This document shows, piece after piece, positions 14,655 to 24,513 of a stretch of DNA of 64,000 bases. The DNA is from Siderastrea radians. Its lineage: Eukaryota; Cnidaria; Anthozoa; Scleractinia; Rhizangiidae. The position numbers and the translations under genes were made by a program. Below the pieces are notes generated by a model that saw nothing but the letters and a program-made list of their open reading frames with translations, did no database searches and was not told the DNA's origin. Position 1 is the stretch's first letter. Each line of letters opens with the position of its first letter. The stretch is from contig OZ024890.1 of assembly GCA_964017195.1 (NCBI GenBank), forward strand, positions 69,369,376-69,433,375, given 5' to 3'.

Positions 14655-15347
14655 ATGCCCCCAGACATCATGATCGGAGAACAAGATCTCGGTGCCTTGG
14701 AACTGCAAGTGGGTCATGGTCATGTGGTGTACACCGGGGGAGCCAAAGGTACGGATGCCCTCGTCGAAGAACAGGCCAAACACTTTGGGATGCAAATCGA
14801 AGTCCTGGTCCCCCCGAACCATCCTCGAGCCACGTTCATCACCCCTTCTACGGTGGAAGTGCTGATGTTGGCCAACCCTCATCTTCACCAGGCAGCAGAG
14901 AAACTAGGCAAAAAAATGCCCAGTCACTTTTACACCCTGCAATTGCTGCAACGCAATTATTTATTGGCCAAGAAAGCTCATACCATCTATGCCTTTGGCA
15001 TCTTGGAACCGGATCATAAACGCGTGAAAGGGGGTACCGGTTGGACTGTGCAATTGGCCATGGATTTAGGCAAACCCGTCTATCTCTTTGACATTCCCAG
15101 TCAAACGTGGTACCGTTCGGACCATTACTACCAAGTCAACGAGAATGCCGCCACCCTGGTCACTGGCAGTCAATTTGTTCCTTGGGGACCCAAAAAGCCC
15201 ACCCTTCATCAAAGCAGTGCTGTGGTAGGATCCCGGGATGTGGACGAGAAAACCCGAGCCGAAATTCAAGCCTTATTCAACCGCACCTTCTGTCTCCCCG
15301 AGAACATTGATCAATTACGCCTCGAACTGGAAGACTTTCATTTGTAA
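14655..15347 (+). CDS. SLOG/DprA-like nucleotide-binding protein, apparently permuted
   Basis: 230 residues; ATG 14655 is the first after the TATA-like box, the longer frame starting only with TTG. It has the SLOG (YspA/DprA) set of motifs: VYTGGAKGTD (25-34), QRNYLLAKKAHTIYAFG (99-115) and KGGTGWTVQLAMDLGKPVYLF (from 125). In standard SLOG proteins the strand VVGSRD opens the domain; here SSAVVGSRDVDEKTR is at 187-200, at the C-terminal end, so the fold looks circularly permuted. SLOG proteins bind nucleotides or nucleotide-derived signals, in some cases nucleic acids. Its viral role is unknown. Its last ~47 codons also occur, diverged, at 649-795. Confidence 0.7.
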   Translation: MPPDIMIGEQDLGALELQVGHGHVVYTGGAKGTDALVEEQAKHFGMQIEVLVPPNHPRATFITPSTVEVLMLANPHLHQAAEKLGKKMPSHFYTLQLLQRNYLLAKKAHTIYAFGILEPDHKRVKGGTGWTVQLAMDLGKPVYLFDIPSQTWYRSDHYYQVNENAATLVTGSQFVPWGPKKPTLHQSSAVVGSRDVDEKTRAEIQALFNRTFCLPENIDQLRLELEDFHL

Positions 15348-15874
15348 TGGTTTTAGTTTTTACTTTTGGAATTGTACATAGTCCTTTTTTTTTAGTTTTT
15401 ATTTTTTCCAATTGTAGTTTTTTTTCCAATTGTAAATAGCAACGCCCGCGTGGCAACAACACCAACAACCATTTGTAAAAAACATCCACTCTTTTTTTAA
15501 TTAAAAAATAAAAAACTTCACTTACAAAATGTTATGGTTCTTGACTCACAATAAAAAAACCCAACATGAATAAAAAATGTTCAAGATCCCAAACACCGGC
15601 GCACAGCCTCCATGGCCTCCTTCTCCATCTGTTCCATTCGTTGGTACTCGGCCCTCTGTTTCATCATTTCTTTAAAAAAAAATACGCCACCGTGTCCCAC
15701 TCGTCCTCCTTCTGAATGCGTGGTAAGCAGTCCGCCAAGTACCCGTCCAGCGAAAAAAGTGGGAGATTTTTATCTGTAAAAGCCGCCGAATGGATGTTTT
15801 GAAAACAGCGAAAGCTTAACACGAGGTAAGTGTTGTGTTTTGCTGCCGGCTAAAAATATTTGTTTGTCGCCTCA

Positions 15875-15914
<40 letters not shown>

Positions 15915-16013
15915 TTGGAAAACCGACGCGGTTCTGTTTAGCTTGCAATTTTTTTTCCCATTCCCCACGTTGTTGTGAAAAAATCCTTTTCTACCCGAAA
16001 GACTATTTGATTT
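15204..16013. repeat. Right terminal inverted repeat with diverged inner extension
   Basis: 15473-16013 matches 541-1 in inverse orientation almost perfectly. The inner part 15204-15472 corresponds to 542-795 with many substitutions and small indels. Homology therefore has two ages or conversion levels: homogenised outside, diverged inside. The unit resembled by a later direct copy (17030-17370) continues past 16013 to about 16090, so the real terminal unit probably extends beyond what the left window edge allows to be compared. Confidence 0.9.
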
Positions 16014-16075
16014 ATTTTTACTCACTCTCTGTATTTCTTTTTTCCACAGTCCAACGATGTGCTGACTGTAACGCG
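15750..16075 (+). other. Spliced terminal transcription unit, copy 1
   Basis: A good donor (GAG|GTAAGT, exon ends 15825), pyrimidine tract plus CCACAG acceptor (16044-16049) and a second donor (GCG|GTGAG, exon 16050-16075, 26 nt) are kept, in the same order, in the diverged copy at 17030-17352. The intron holds the TA microsatellite. This suggests an outward, spliced transcript from the element's end. No TATA box or long ORF is seen on this copy; a very short frame ends GRFLSVKAAEWMF-stop. Confidence 0.45.
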
Positions 16076-16560
16076 GTGAGACATACGAGATGACAACTCG
16101 CATTTTCGCCGAGAAGAAAGCGAGCGGCTTGTTGAAAACAACAACAACAAGCAAACCTCCACACAAATTAAGCATCATTTTTTTCTGACTGCCAGCTAAA
16201 AAAAATATATAGATTTAGCCAAGCCTAAAAGCGGAACTATATATCTACCGGTTACCATCGGCCGCCTATAAATTCTCCAGAATTAATCTTGTTTACTGTT
16301 ATTAAGCGTATCATTTTAGTATAAACTTAGAGTTATAATTCTGTTTCGTGATTCAAGCAAATCTAGTTTATCTATTTGTGCTTTCACTTTAAGTTCGCTA
16401 GGCAAATTCATTTAATCGTTTATCGGCATTTTTCATTTGTTTTGATTGCTGTTATTTTATTTGTCGCTTTGTATTTTGTAATTGGAGACGCGTGTTCGCT
16501 TCGAAACTACTAGAAATTCTCTTTTGGTTTTGTTTACAGATTATTGCACAGTGTTGCACA
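16014..16560. other. AT-rich sequence right of the terminal repeat, no gene seen
   Basis: It includes the outer part of the terminal unit (to ~16090), then AT-rich sequence without long frames. I cannot place the element's exact end here because related terminal fragments follow. Confidence 0.5.
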
Positions 16561-17370
16561 CACCGGCTAAAAATATTTGTTTAAGTGTTTAGCCTGTTTT
16601 TCCCACAACGACGAACTTTTCGATTAAAAAACAGTGTGTCTTATAATGCTCGTTTACTAGTTTTGTTTTTTGAAATGAAACAATTTTTTGTCGCCTCGAA
16701 AAAAAATTGAAAACCGAAGCGGTTCTGTTTAGCTTGCAATTTTTTTCCCATTCCCCGCGTTGTTGTGAAACTCTGCTTCTGATCGGCTGATACTTTGACC
16801 ATGGCCTTGGACCTTGACAATGGCCTGACTGGGACTGACCAATCACAGCCAATCCTAACCAAATAAGGTCATACTGTTTAGCTATATAAGCAGCAAAATT
16901 ACCCCCGAACTTTCTTTATTTCAAGATGGAGGAAGGTCAGGGAGATTTACGACAGTTTTTTCACAGATTTATTCATCGCTTTACCCCAGCAGCCCTCGGC
17001 TTTACAAACAAAACGATGACAGCTAAGATTTCGGCGAAAAAAAGTGGGAGATTTTTATCTGTAAAAGCCGCCGAATGGATGTTTTGAAAACAGCGAAAGC
17101 TTCACACGCGGTAAGTGTTGTGTTTTGCTGCCGGCTAAAAATATTGAAGTGTTTAGCCTGTTTTTCCCACAACGACGAACTTTTCGATTAAAAAAACACT
17201 GTGTCTTATAATACTCGTTTACTAGTTTTGTTTTTGCGAGCGTTGTTGTGAAAAAATCCTTTTCTACCCGAAAGACTATTTTATTCCTTTATTGTTTACT
17301 CTCTCCGTATTTCTTTTTTCCACAGTCCAAGGATGTGCTGACTGTAACGCGGTGAGTCAAACGATATGAC
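16560..17370. repeat. Rearranged direct copies of terminal-repeat segments
   Basis: 16690-16770 repeats the GAAAACCG..CGGTTCTGTTTAGC block of the terminal repeat. 17030-17130 and 17240-17370 repeat 15755-15870 and 15968-16090 in the same orientation. In addition 16560-16680 and 17126-17235 are copies of each other. The copies have point differences and lack the TA microsatellite. The pattern is that of a second, older terminal unit broken and partly duplicated next to the first. Confidence 0.8.
16926..17087 (+). CDS. Small ORF driving the second terminal unit
   Basis: A 53-residue frame, ATG 16926 (AAGATGG context), preceded by CTATATAAG (about 16881-16889, ~40 bp upstream) and followed 23 bp after its stop by a strong splice donor (CG|GTAAGT, 17110/17111). 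The protein is basic and aromatic (DLRQFFHRFIHRFTPAALG at the start; GRFLSVKAAEWMF at the end). The last 16 residues are also encoded in the terminal repeat copies, where the upstream part differs. The clean TATA-ATG-ORF-donor arrangement argues for a real small gene. Function unknown. Confidence 0.45.
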   Translation: MEEGQGDLRQFFHRFIHRFTPAALGFTNKTMTAKISAKKSGRFLSVKAAEWMF

Positions 17371-17496
17371 AACTGGCAGCAAGCAAGTAAGCAAGCAAGA
17401 ATATCAAGCAACCCCTTTCAAAAACCAATCTAAGTAGTTAGCCTGTTCTGGAGCAAACCGGGCTAGGTCCCACGTGCTCCAGGATTTAATTAATGA

Positions 17497-18141
17497 TTCG
17501 CTTTCTCTATAAAAAACAACCACGTCATGTCCGTTGACGTCTCTGTCATTAATGACGACATGGTGGAGGTGCACTACCAAAACCAAAAAGAGGACATCCG
17601 CGTTTCACCCAACCTCAACATTTTTGTAGCCTGCTTCACCACCTGCCATGCCCGGCTCAAACTCTATGCCACCCTGGAAGCCTTAGGGGAAAGAGTGTTG
17701 TACTTCGACACGGATTCCGTCATCTACCTGGAGGAAACACCCACTCAATTCCAACCTGTCTTGGGTTCCTATCTAGGGGACTTCACCTCCGAATTAAAGG
17801 ATGAGGAATACATCGAAGAATTCGTCAGCGGAGGACCCAAGAATTATGGCTATACTACGAATCACCAAAAGGTCGAATGCAAGGTCAGAGGCTTCCGACT
17901 CAACAGCGAAGGTCATACACAACTCAACTATGACGTCATGCGACAGAATGTCCTCGACGAAATCCAGAACCCCCTCCTCAAGCCACGAGAACTCCAGGTA
18001 GTCAACACGAACCAAATCGTCCGGAATCCTAATACCTATGAACTCTTCACTTTCCCCCAGTACAAGAGGTACAAGTTGGTGTATGACAAACGAGTCATCG
18101 ACCCCCGCACCTACAAAACTTACCCATATGGCTACCAGTAA
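17497..18141 (+). pseudogene. Protein-primed DNA polymerase B, C-terminal fragment
   Basis: The frame is open from about 17497 (preceded by an in-frame TGA) to TAA 18139-18141. It encodes the palm motif C region (VLYFDTDSVIY, with both catalytic Asp), preceded by INDDMVEV and the FTTCHARLKLY helix, and followed by FVSGGPKNYGY and KVRGFRLN, the standard C-terminal end of Polinton PolB. Exonuclease, TPR and motifs A and B are missing upstream, replaced by terminal-repeat debris, so it is a fragment. It runs on the plus strand while the N-terminal fragment at 797-1477 runs on the minus strand. A polyadenylation signal follows at 18226-18231. Confidence 0.88.
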
Positions 18142-18225
18142 CTCGTCACTTGCAGGGGAAGTTCCTCTGGTCACTTGAACATTAAGGAACACTCAGGAAA
18201 ACGTTCTTGTAAAAAAAAACAAATG

Positions 18226-18231
18226 AATAAA
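18226..18231 (+). terminator. Polyadenylation signal after PolB fragment
   Basis: AATAAA 85 bp after the polymerase stop, in an A/T-rich stretch. Confidence 0.5.
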
Positions 18232-18299
18232 AATTTATTTTTTTTATTCGTGTTGTTTTTTCAAAGGACTACCCCCTCTTTCCCAACTTGGACTTTGGA

Positions 18300-18560
18300 C
18301 TTTGAGCCCGCGTTTTCTCCGCGGTTTTTACCCACCTTGAGCCTACGATCGATTTTTTCCACTGGTCAGCGGTTTTTACCCATCTTGAGCCCGCGATCCC
18401 TTTTTTTCCAACTGGTCAGTGGTTTTTACCCACCTTGAGCCCACGATCCTTTTTTCCCACTGGTCCGCGGTTTCCCCTTTCAAATCACGTGACTTCCGGT
18501 TACCCATGAGCCCGCGATCCTTTTTATCCACTGGTCAGTGGTTTCCCACACCGGAAATGC
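18300..18560. repeat. About 52-bp tandem repeat, four diverged copies
   Basis: Units share CGGTTTTTACCCACCTTGAG, CCCGCGATCC, a T-run and CCACTGGTCAG. One copy is interrupted by extra sequence (about 18473-18505). The position just outside the PolB C-terminus suggests it belongs to the polymerase-side terminus of a Polinton; this is inference. Confidence 0.75.
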
Positions 18561-18639
18561 TATGACGTCATCGATTTCCTCTCGACCAATCAGGAGCCAG
18601 CATTTGCCCCAAACTAGCCGAATGTACTACTAAGGTGAT

Positions 18640-18925
18640 TCTAACTTTTGAGTCTGTGGATGAATCCTAAAGTGTGAACATTCAAATGAAAGCTATTGAG
18701 CAGTATTTTCTCGTGGTACCTCTGCTGTTGAAGGTGTTTCTAACATTTGAGTCTGAGAACGAAATCCTGAAGTGCAACCATTTAAATGAAAGCTACTGAG
18801 CAGAGCCTCCCTGTAGTGCTTTTTGTTATGCTGTACAAGGTGGTCCTAACATTTGAGTCTGGATGAAATCCTAAGGTGTGACCATTCAAATGAAAGCTAC
18901 TGAGCAGTACTTTCCTCTGCTGCCG
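18640..18925. repeat. Host minisatellite, ~95-bp unit, three copies
   Basis: Each unit holds CTAACATTTGAGTCTG, AAATCCTAAAGTG and ATTCAAATGAAAGCTACTGA with small differences. This marks host DNA beyond the element. Confidence 0.8.
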
Positions 18926-18929
18926 TTTG

Positions 18930-19590
18930 TTTTGCGCTATTTTACAGAATAAAATGTGGGATTTTCTTGAATAATGTTATTTTAGGCACTTTTTGGAGTG
19001 GAGAGGGTGTACTTTTACTATACTGTCTTGTCCTTAGTTACCCTCAGTTGCCTTATCAATGCTGATCATGCAAATCTAGTGATGTTTTCTTTCTATCTCG
19101 TTTTGGGTAGAATCCGAGATCTTTTAGATTGCATCTCTGTAGATCAAAGCTATTTGTCCATTAATATCCAGTGACCCCCATTAATGTTCGCAGAGCTATT
19201 GCGCCTCCCTGTTGCTGACCAGTGGAGAAGAAAATGCTCGGAAATGCTGCATCAAAAACGCTGGAGTGACATTCTACTTTTTCATATAAATATTTTGCTT
19301 ATGAGCCATTGTTGCAGATATTTTCAAATAAATATGTCAACCACATCTTAATCATTTCGTTGGGCACGCGGCCTCGCCTTGAAAAAGAGGCTCAAGTCAA
19401 ATAATTTAAAATTTGTCTTTCTTCATCTGAAAATGTTAACAAAATTAAGGTGCAATTAAGGTTGTTTCCTGAGTCAAAGTTTTACTGGAAGACTGCTTCA
19501 AAAAACAATCAATTTTTCTCTCATACTCCCTTTAAATACATTTTTATGAAGTTTACTTCTCTCAAATTGATGACATAATCCTTCAGAAAT
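18930..19590. other. Host intergenic DNA, nothing recognised
   Basis: AT-rich sequence without conserved frames or clear repeats. Confidence 0.5.
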
Positions 19591-19735
19591 AAATGTAAAG
19601 AAGATCCTCGCAGTTATTAACGCAACTTATGCAGTTGCGAAAAGAAAGCCTGAAAAAATCAGGCTTGCCGGGATTCGAACCCTGACCTCTGCGACACCGG
19701 TGCAGCGCTCTAACCAATTGAGCTAACAAGCCAAC
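19590..19735 (-). mobile_element. tRNA-derived SINE
   Basis: On the minus strand a tRNA-like head (19662-19732: GGCTTGT, A box TAGCTCAATTGG, B box GGTTCGAATCC) is followed by a short hairpin (CCTGAAAAAATCAGG) and a tail with GCAACTGCATAAGTTGC (another inverted repeat). The anticodon stem and the T stem have mismatches and the acceptor is 6 bp, so it is more likely a SINE head than a working tRNA. Confidence 0.65.
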
Positions 19736-19739
19736 TGGG

Positions 19740-20575
19740 AGCTGGTCATTAAATTGGCCTTGTTTTTCCCTTGGCTGCTTTCTTTTTTGAACATTTCTTG
19801 CTGTCCTTGTGCAAAGCATGGGTAGTGGCAAGCAGTTTTGACGCCTTCCAGTTTTTTCTCATTTTATGTTCACTTGATGTTTTAGGCATATCCACATTCT
19901 TATAAATTATCTCTTTGTGCGTCGTAAACGAACGAGAGATGAAGGGCAAGTAAATATTGATGGATAGCTATGCCATCCTTACATTTCAGATTAAACGCTC
20001 CCATTTAGCTTTTCGACGACATTCCCCTCAAGAACCGGGTGGCTTAAGTTTAAAAACAGTTTCTTGGCATCGCAACACAAAGTACACGGAAAGATAACCT
20101 TGCCGGCAAAATAGCCACTGGCAGATCTGCCAGTCGCTCCCTTCCTCACTCTCCCCTTGCACTAATCAACTGTCGTGTTTAGTTTTCTCCTGCCCTCAAA
20201 ACAACTTAATGGCAACTGGATACGAGTCTGGGGCTACTGGGAGACTGGCGGCCAGCTTAGCAGTTTGTAGGACGCCTGTCATAATGAACCTGTGATCAGC
20301 AATTTCGAAGGCGCCCTGTGTAATGATAAATAAAGAAAGACTGTAATTTTTAAGAGAAGGCGTCTTTAATCCGTGTACCATCACTTATATCTAATTTTCG
20401 ATATAGGCGGATCCTTGTTTATGTCGGCAGTCTTCGATCTCCACATCGAAAAATTTTATAGCTAGCTTGGCAAATGAGAACACGAAAAATTAAAAGAGAC
20501 TGGCAAATTTAGTGAAAATAGCAAATATGAGAGGAGAATGTTGAAAAGTGAAAGAGATATTCCTTTTTGAAAAAG
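19740..20575. other. Host intergenic DNA, nothing recognised
   Basis: Scattered short frames only; no supportable gene. Confidence 0.45.
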
Positions 20576-20581
20576 GTCAAA

Positions 20582-20644
20582 TTTACAGACGTTTGTGTGG
20601 CTGGGTAGCAACAGTTGCCACCCAGCCATACAAACGTCTGTAAA
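20582..20644. repeat. Hairpin with 24-nt arms
   Basis: Arms 20582-20605 and 20621-20644 are inverse copies with one or two mismatches around a 15-nt loop. Probably the core of a small foldback element. Confidence 0.75.
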
Positions 20645-20649
20645 TGTTG

Positions 20650-21220
20650 TAAATTTTGAAAGCATCATTTGAAAGTCGTTTCCATCCTTTTCCTTTCAAA
20701 CTTCGCATGTTAACTAAATGCTATATGCTCCTTCTAGTTACAATCTTTTTTTTGTTTTTCGGATGAATTTCAATTTTCAAGATGTTAACAATGACGTGAG
20801 CAAGGATCGGCCTATACATCTACAAGAGAAACTATCAACAAATTCATGAACTCTTCCCCTCATTTTCTGTATTTTTGTTAAGATATTGCTGCTAATAAGA
20901 TATCTCTCAATACAAAACATGATGTCACTGAACTATATATTAATACAACTTTTGATATAGTAGTTTTTTTGCAATACTGTTGTTGCTGTTGATGTTGCAA
21001 TACGTGTCACGCAAAAATGGCGGCAAAACCACGGTGTCGAAATGAGTAAACCGACAGCTGAAGAGACATGATTCCGAACAGTTGCGAAGTCAATTATTTG
21101 GGTTTATTTGGAACTGCGAAGACCACTTTACTGTTTTTAGCTTGCTTCCAAGACGTCGCGTCGAGATATGTGTGCCTGTTGACCACATCGAAGGCTTTTT
21201 ATAGGTAAATACGATAATAG
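20650..21220. other. Host intergenic DNA, nothing recognised
   Basis: No conserved frame or clear repeat. Confidence 0.4.
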
Positions 21221-21753
21221 TCAAAGCAGACCTGCCAACTCTCACGGTTTCACCGTGAGACTCACGGTTTGGGGTATCAACTCACGGTCTCACGATTTTG
21301 GCCTCCAAATCTCACGGTGAATCAGAAAATCTTGAAATTGCCAAACAATTGAGATAGTATGAAGCAATATTGAAAAATCCGTGTTGAAAATGGCCACATT
21401 TGTCACATCTAATGTTTGAGGGAAACCTAGGTACAATTCCAGCCTCATTCCCGTGAAACATAGGTGCGCTTAGGTCTCTGGAAGGCTACAGCTGTGAACA
21501 GTAAACTCAACCTGGCGCCTCGCGTCGACAGCGAAACAGAAACTGACTCTTCAAAATATGCGGCAAAAGAATACAATAGGTGCACAGATAAGGTAAAGAA
21601 TACCTTGAAACAAGAAATCGACCATTTTTATTTTCATTTAACACATATTTTGGAAATCTCCAGGTTTGAGGTCCCAATCTCCAGGTTTTTCTGGGCTTTT
21701 TTTCAACATCTCCAGATTTGCATGTTTTGGAGGTTGGCAGGTCTGTCAAAGCA
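21221..21753. mobile_element. MITE with 8-bp target duplication (hAT-like)
   Basis: An ~517-bp element (21229-21745) with short inverted ends (GACCTGCCAAC / GTTGGCAGGTC) is flanked by an exact TCAAAGCA duplication (21221-21228, 21746-21753). Eight-bp duplications fit hAT transposons. The inside has CTCACGGT- and ATCTCCAG-rich imperfect repeats and no transposase. Confidence 0.75.
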
Positions 21754-23850
21754 AATGGTTCTACAAACGTCGGGTCACACGATCTCAAACTAGATTCAGA
21801 TACGAATCATTACGTTTTATCATCGTAGGCTCATTCAGTTGCAATCTAATATGTTCCTAAATGGAACGGAAATTCGAATTTTTGGTTGCAAAATCCGCAT
21901 TTCAATGCGCTTCTCGTACCCAACATGGGCAGTTATCTGAGTTATGACTTCTGTTTTGTAACACTTCCTTGATTCGTATTATTGGTTACATGTCGTTGTA
22001 AAAAGTATTCGGGTATCTCTCTTATCTAGGATATCCTTGTCTGTTTTTATATGTAAGATATTAAGTCTGTTCAACTGTGGCGAACAAATTGGGCGACTCA
22101 AGTGGAAGAAACGTAATAATTGATTTGACTCGATATCATGAAAACAAAATCATGATTCTGTTCTCTATTTGAAGTAGAGAAGAATAAATTTGAATGGATA
22201 GAAAAACCACTGAATATTGTCATACTTGAATCTACTTTCAGATATTTGGCTGGGACGATAGAAGAATTTCCGTTTTCTTCTGCAAATCTACCGTAAATAG
22301 TAAAACTAAAAAAGGATTTCTTTACTTCGAGCCAATCATAAAAACTTCCTGTTATTTGCAATATGGGTAACAGTATTGGACTTCGAAAAGCGTGCAAAAG
22401 CATTGTATTGTGCCATGCTGTCGGATTCGACTTGTAGTTATTGTTGTAGCTATTAATTACGAGACTCTGACACCTTTTGCACTGATCCACTCAGCGTTTC
22501 TTGGCTTGTTTTGGAGATCCAACAGCACTTCAAACCCCCAAATCAACTGATAACGCAAGTATATCACGCTAGTGCGTCACGTCATTTGTGTGACAGAGGT
22601 AAGCTGAGATATCGGCTGTTATACTTCCTTACTAGCGGTAGTGTAAAAAAAAAGATTCGTAGAAGAGTAGATTGTAACCTGAACTCAGGATGTAATTGAA
22701 ACAACAAACAGAGTTTATTTTCTACGGCTTGCCCTCTTCACGACTAACAAGTACGCTTCACTCCAGTGCTTGACACAAATCTACTACGGGGGGGGGGGGG
22801 GGACTCCCTTATATAAGCTTGATAGGTCTGTGCGGCCCCAATGGATATGGCTTTCGAGCCGTTTTAGTCTGAAATAGAGTATAGACTTTTACCATTTTGG
22901 TCTAACTATCAGCTTCTCTTGAGAAGTGTGTTTTGATCAATAACAGAAATTTGAAGCTCCTCTCAAATGTCTACGCAAACCGAAGCAGTTTCTGGCCGGG
23001 TGTGAAATAGGGTATCGAATTTTCGGTCAGGTCTGAAATAGGTTAGGGGTTTCAATGTGGGCTGCACACTACCATCCGACTTTTTGGGGAGACCCCCCCC
23101 CCCCCCCAACGGGAGCTATTACCATCAGTCGGCCAACACAGTCAGCCAAATTTTGACAAAAGTGGCAGTTCTTAGAGCAAGAATTACTGGGAAGTATTAA
23201 AAAAACAAGCTCTCTAAAGAACTAAATACCCTTAAAAAGAAAGCCGACCATAAAATTGAATTTATGTCAAAGTATTTGCTTTTATAAACGGCATGGAATT
23301 CAATGCTTTATATTAGTCGGTAGCAGAAATTAAGGGAATTTTTGTGTGGGTATAATTTCCTATATCAAGGCAGATTTCTGAATACACTCTACAGGCTTCA
23401 GTGCATTAATTGACTGAGAGCATCTCACATAGGCACATTTGGTATAATATTCTGGAACCTTCCATGACACCTATCTCACAGTCACAGTATCACTGAATAG
23501 TAGTAAGCATATCCATGGAAAACACATTTCATTTTGAGATATCGCAGGGTTTGTCATGGCGAGGATCTACTATATATAGGTAAAACTAAGATCTAACATA
23601 AAAGACGAATGCGATTGTTTTATAAAAGTTATTCTTTTCATTTTGTTATAAAAATGAACGACCCAAGTGAACGTCTCTGTCTGCTTGTGTATGGACATTC
23701 ACAGATTGGCCCTTTGCTGACAACATGAGCCGCATGCAGGGCGCAGCTGTAAATTTCCCTTTCGTAAACGGTCGTTGCCATATTTAAGACACTTAGAAAA
23801 CGTTTGAACTGTTATCGAAAGTTTTTCTACTAAAAAGAAAGACATTCACA
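21754..23850. other. Host intergenic DNA with short G and C runs
   Basis: It holds an 18-base G run (about 22785-22802) and a C run (about 23094-23107) flanking a diverged segment; no supportable gene. Confidence 0.4.
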
Positions 23851-23915
23851 ACCCAGAATCGAACCTGGTCCTTTCGTATGCTAATCTCTCTCCCTTACCA
23901 CTACACTACCACGCC
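23851..23915 (-). other. tRNA-like Pol III sequence
   Basis: The minus strand reads GGCGTGGTAGTGTAGTGGTAAG with an A-box-like start and GGTTCGATTCTGG as B box ~45 nt later. The cloverleaf is poor, so a tRNA pseudogene or SINE head is likely. Confidence 0.5.
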
Positions 23916-24513
23916 AAACCGCCACAATTTCCAATAAATTGAAGTATATATTATAATAAACTGTCTTTCATAGCTGATACATCTATAATAGGTGACCCTA
24001 GCCCTTTCCCGAACTTTTAACGTAAATTCAATGTGGGCTTAAACTTCTTTTTTTCTAAGGCTATTTAAAAATGTATTTGTTGCCTCATTGTAATTTAATC
24101 CAGAACATATATTACATCCACCATAAGTAAAGGCTTGGTTACCAATGATGGCATCGTCCGTCGGGGAAATAGGTGGCGCAGCTTTTATTCCATGCAGAAT
24201 CGTGATCATGATTGGAAGCAAACCACACAAGTTTCCCCCTACAGATCGTTTATTAATTTATATAAATATTGTTACTTACTGAAAGAAAATAAACTTGCTT
24301 TACGTTGTCCTAAAATATTCTTTAAATGTTGTTCTCAAACGTTCTAGGAAGGAAAATTTAACGTTTTCCGTTAACATTTGTTTTTCAATTTTATAGCACT
24401 ACGGAGTCATCATTTGGCTGAGATGACCCCTGGGAAGTGACAGTAGCTCATCTCGCGTAAAAACACTGAACCTGACAGCAAACCAACTGGTATCAAGGAA
24501 TAGATTTCAGAAG
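23916..24513. other. Host DNA upstream of the TLR relic
   Basis: No supportable gene; could hold its promoter. Confidence 0.4.

Noticed and set aside
17508..17516. TATAAAAAA just before the PolB C-terminal fragment
   Set aside because: It lies in the open polymerase frame and codes IKN; most likely chance, and the fragment is not a complete gene.
18175..18438. 87-residue plus frame after PolB
   Set aside because: It runs through the poly-T and 52-bp tandem repeats; repeat-made frame.
19662..19732. Functional tRNA-Thr (GGT)
   Set aside because: Mismatches in anticodon and T stems, short acceptor and an attached SINE tail favour a SINE.
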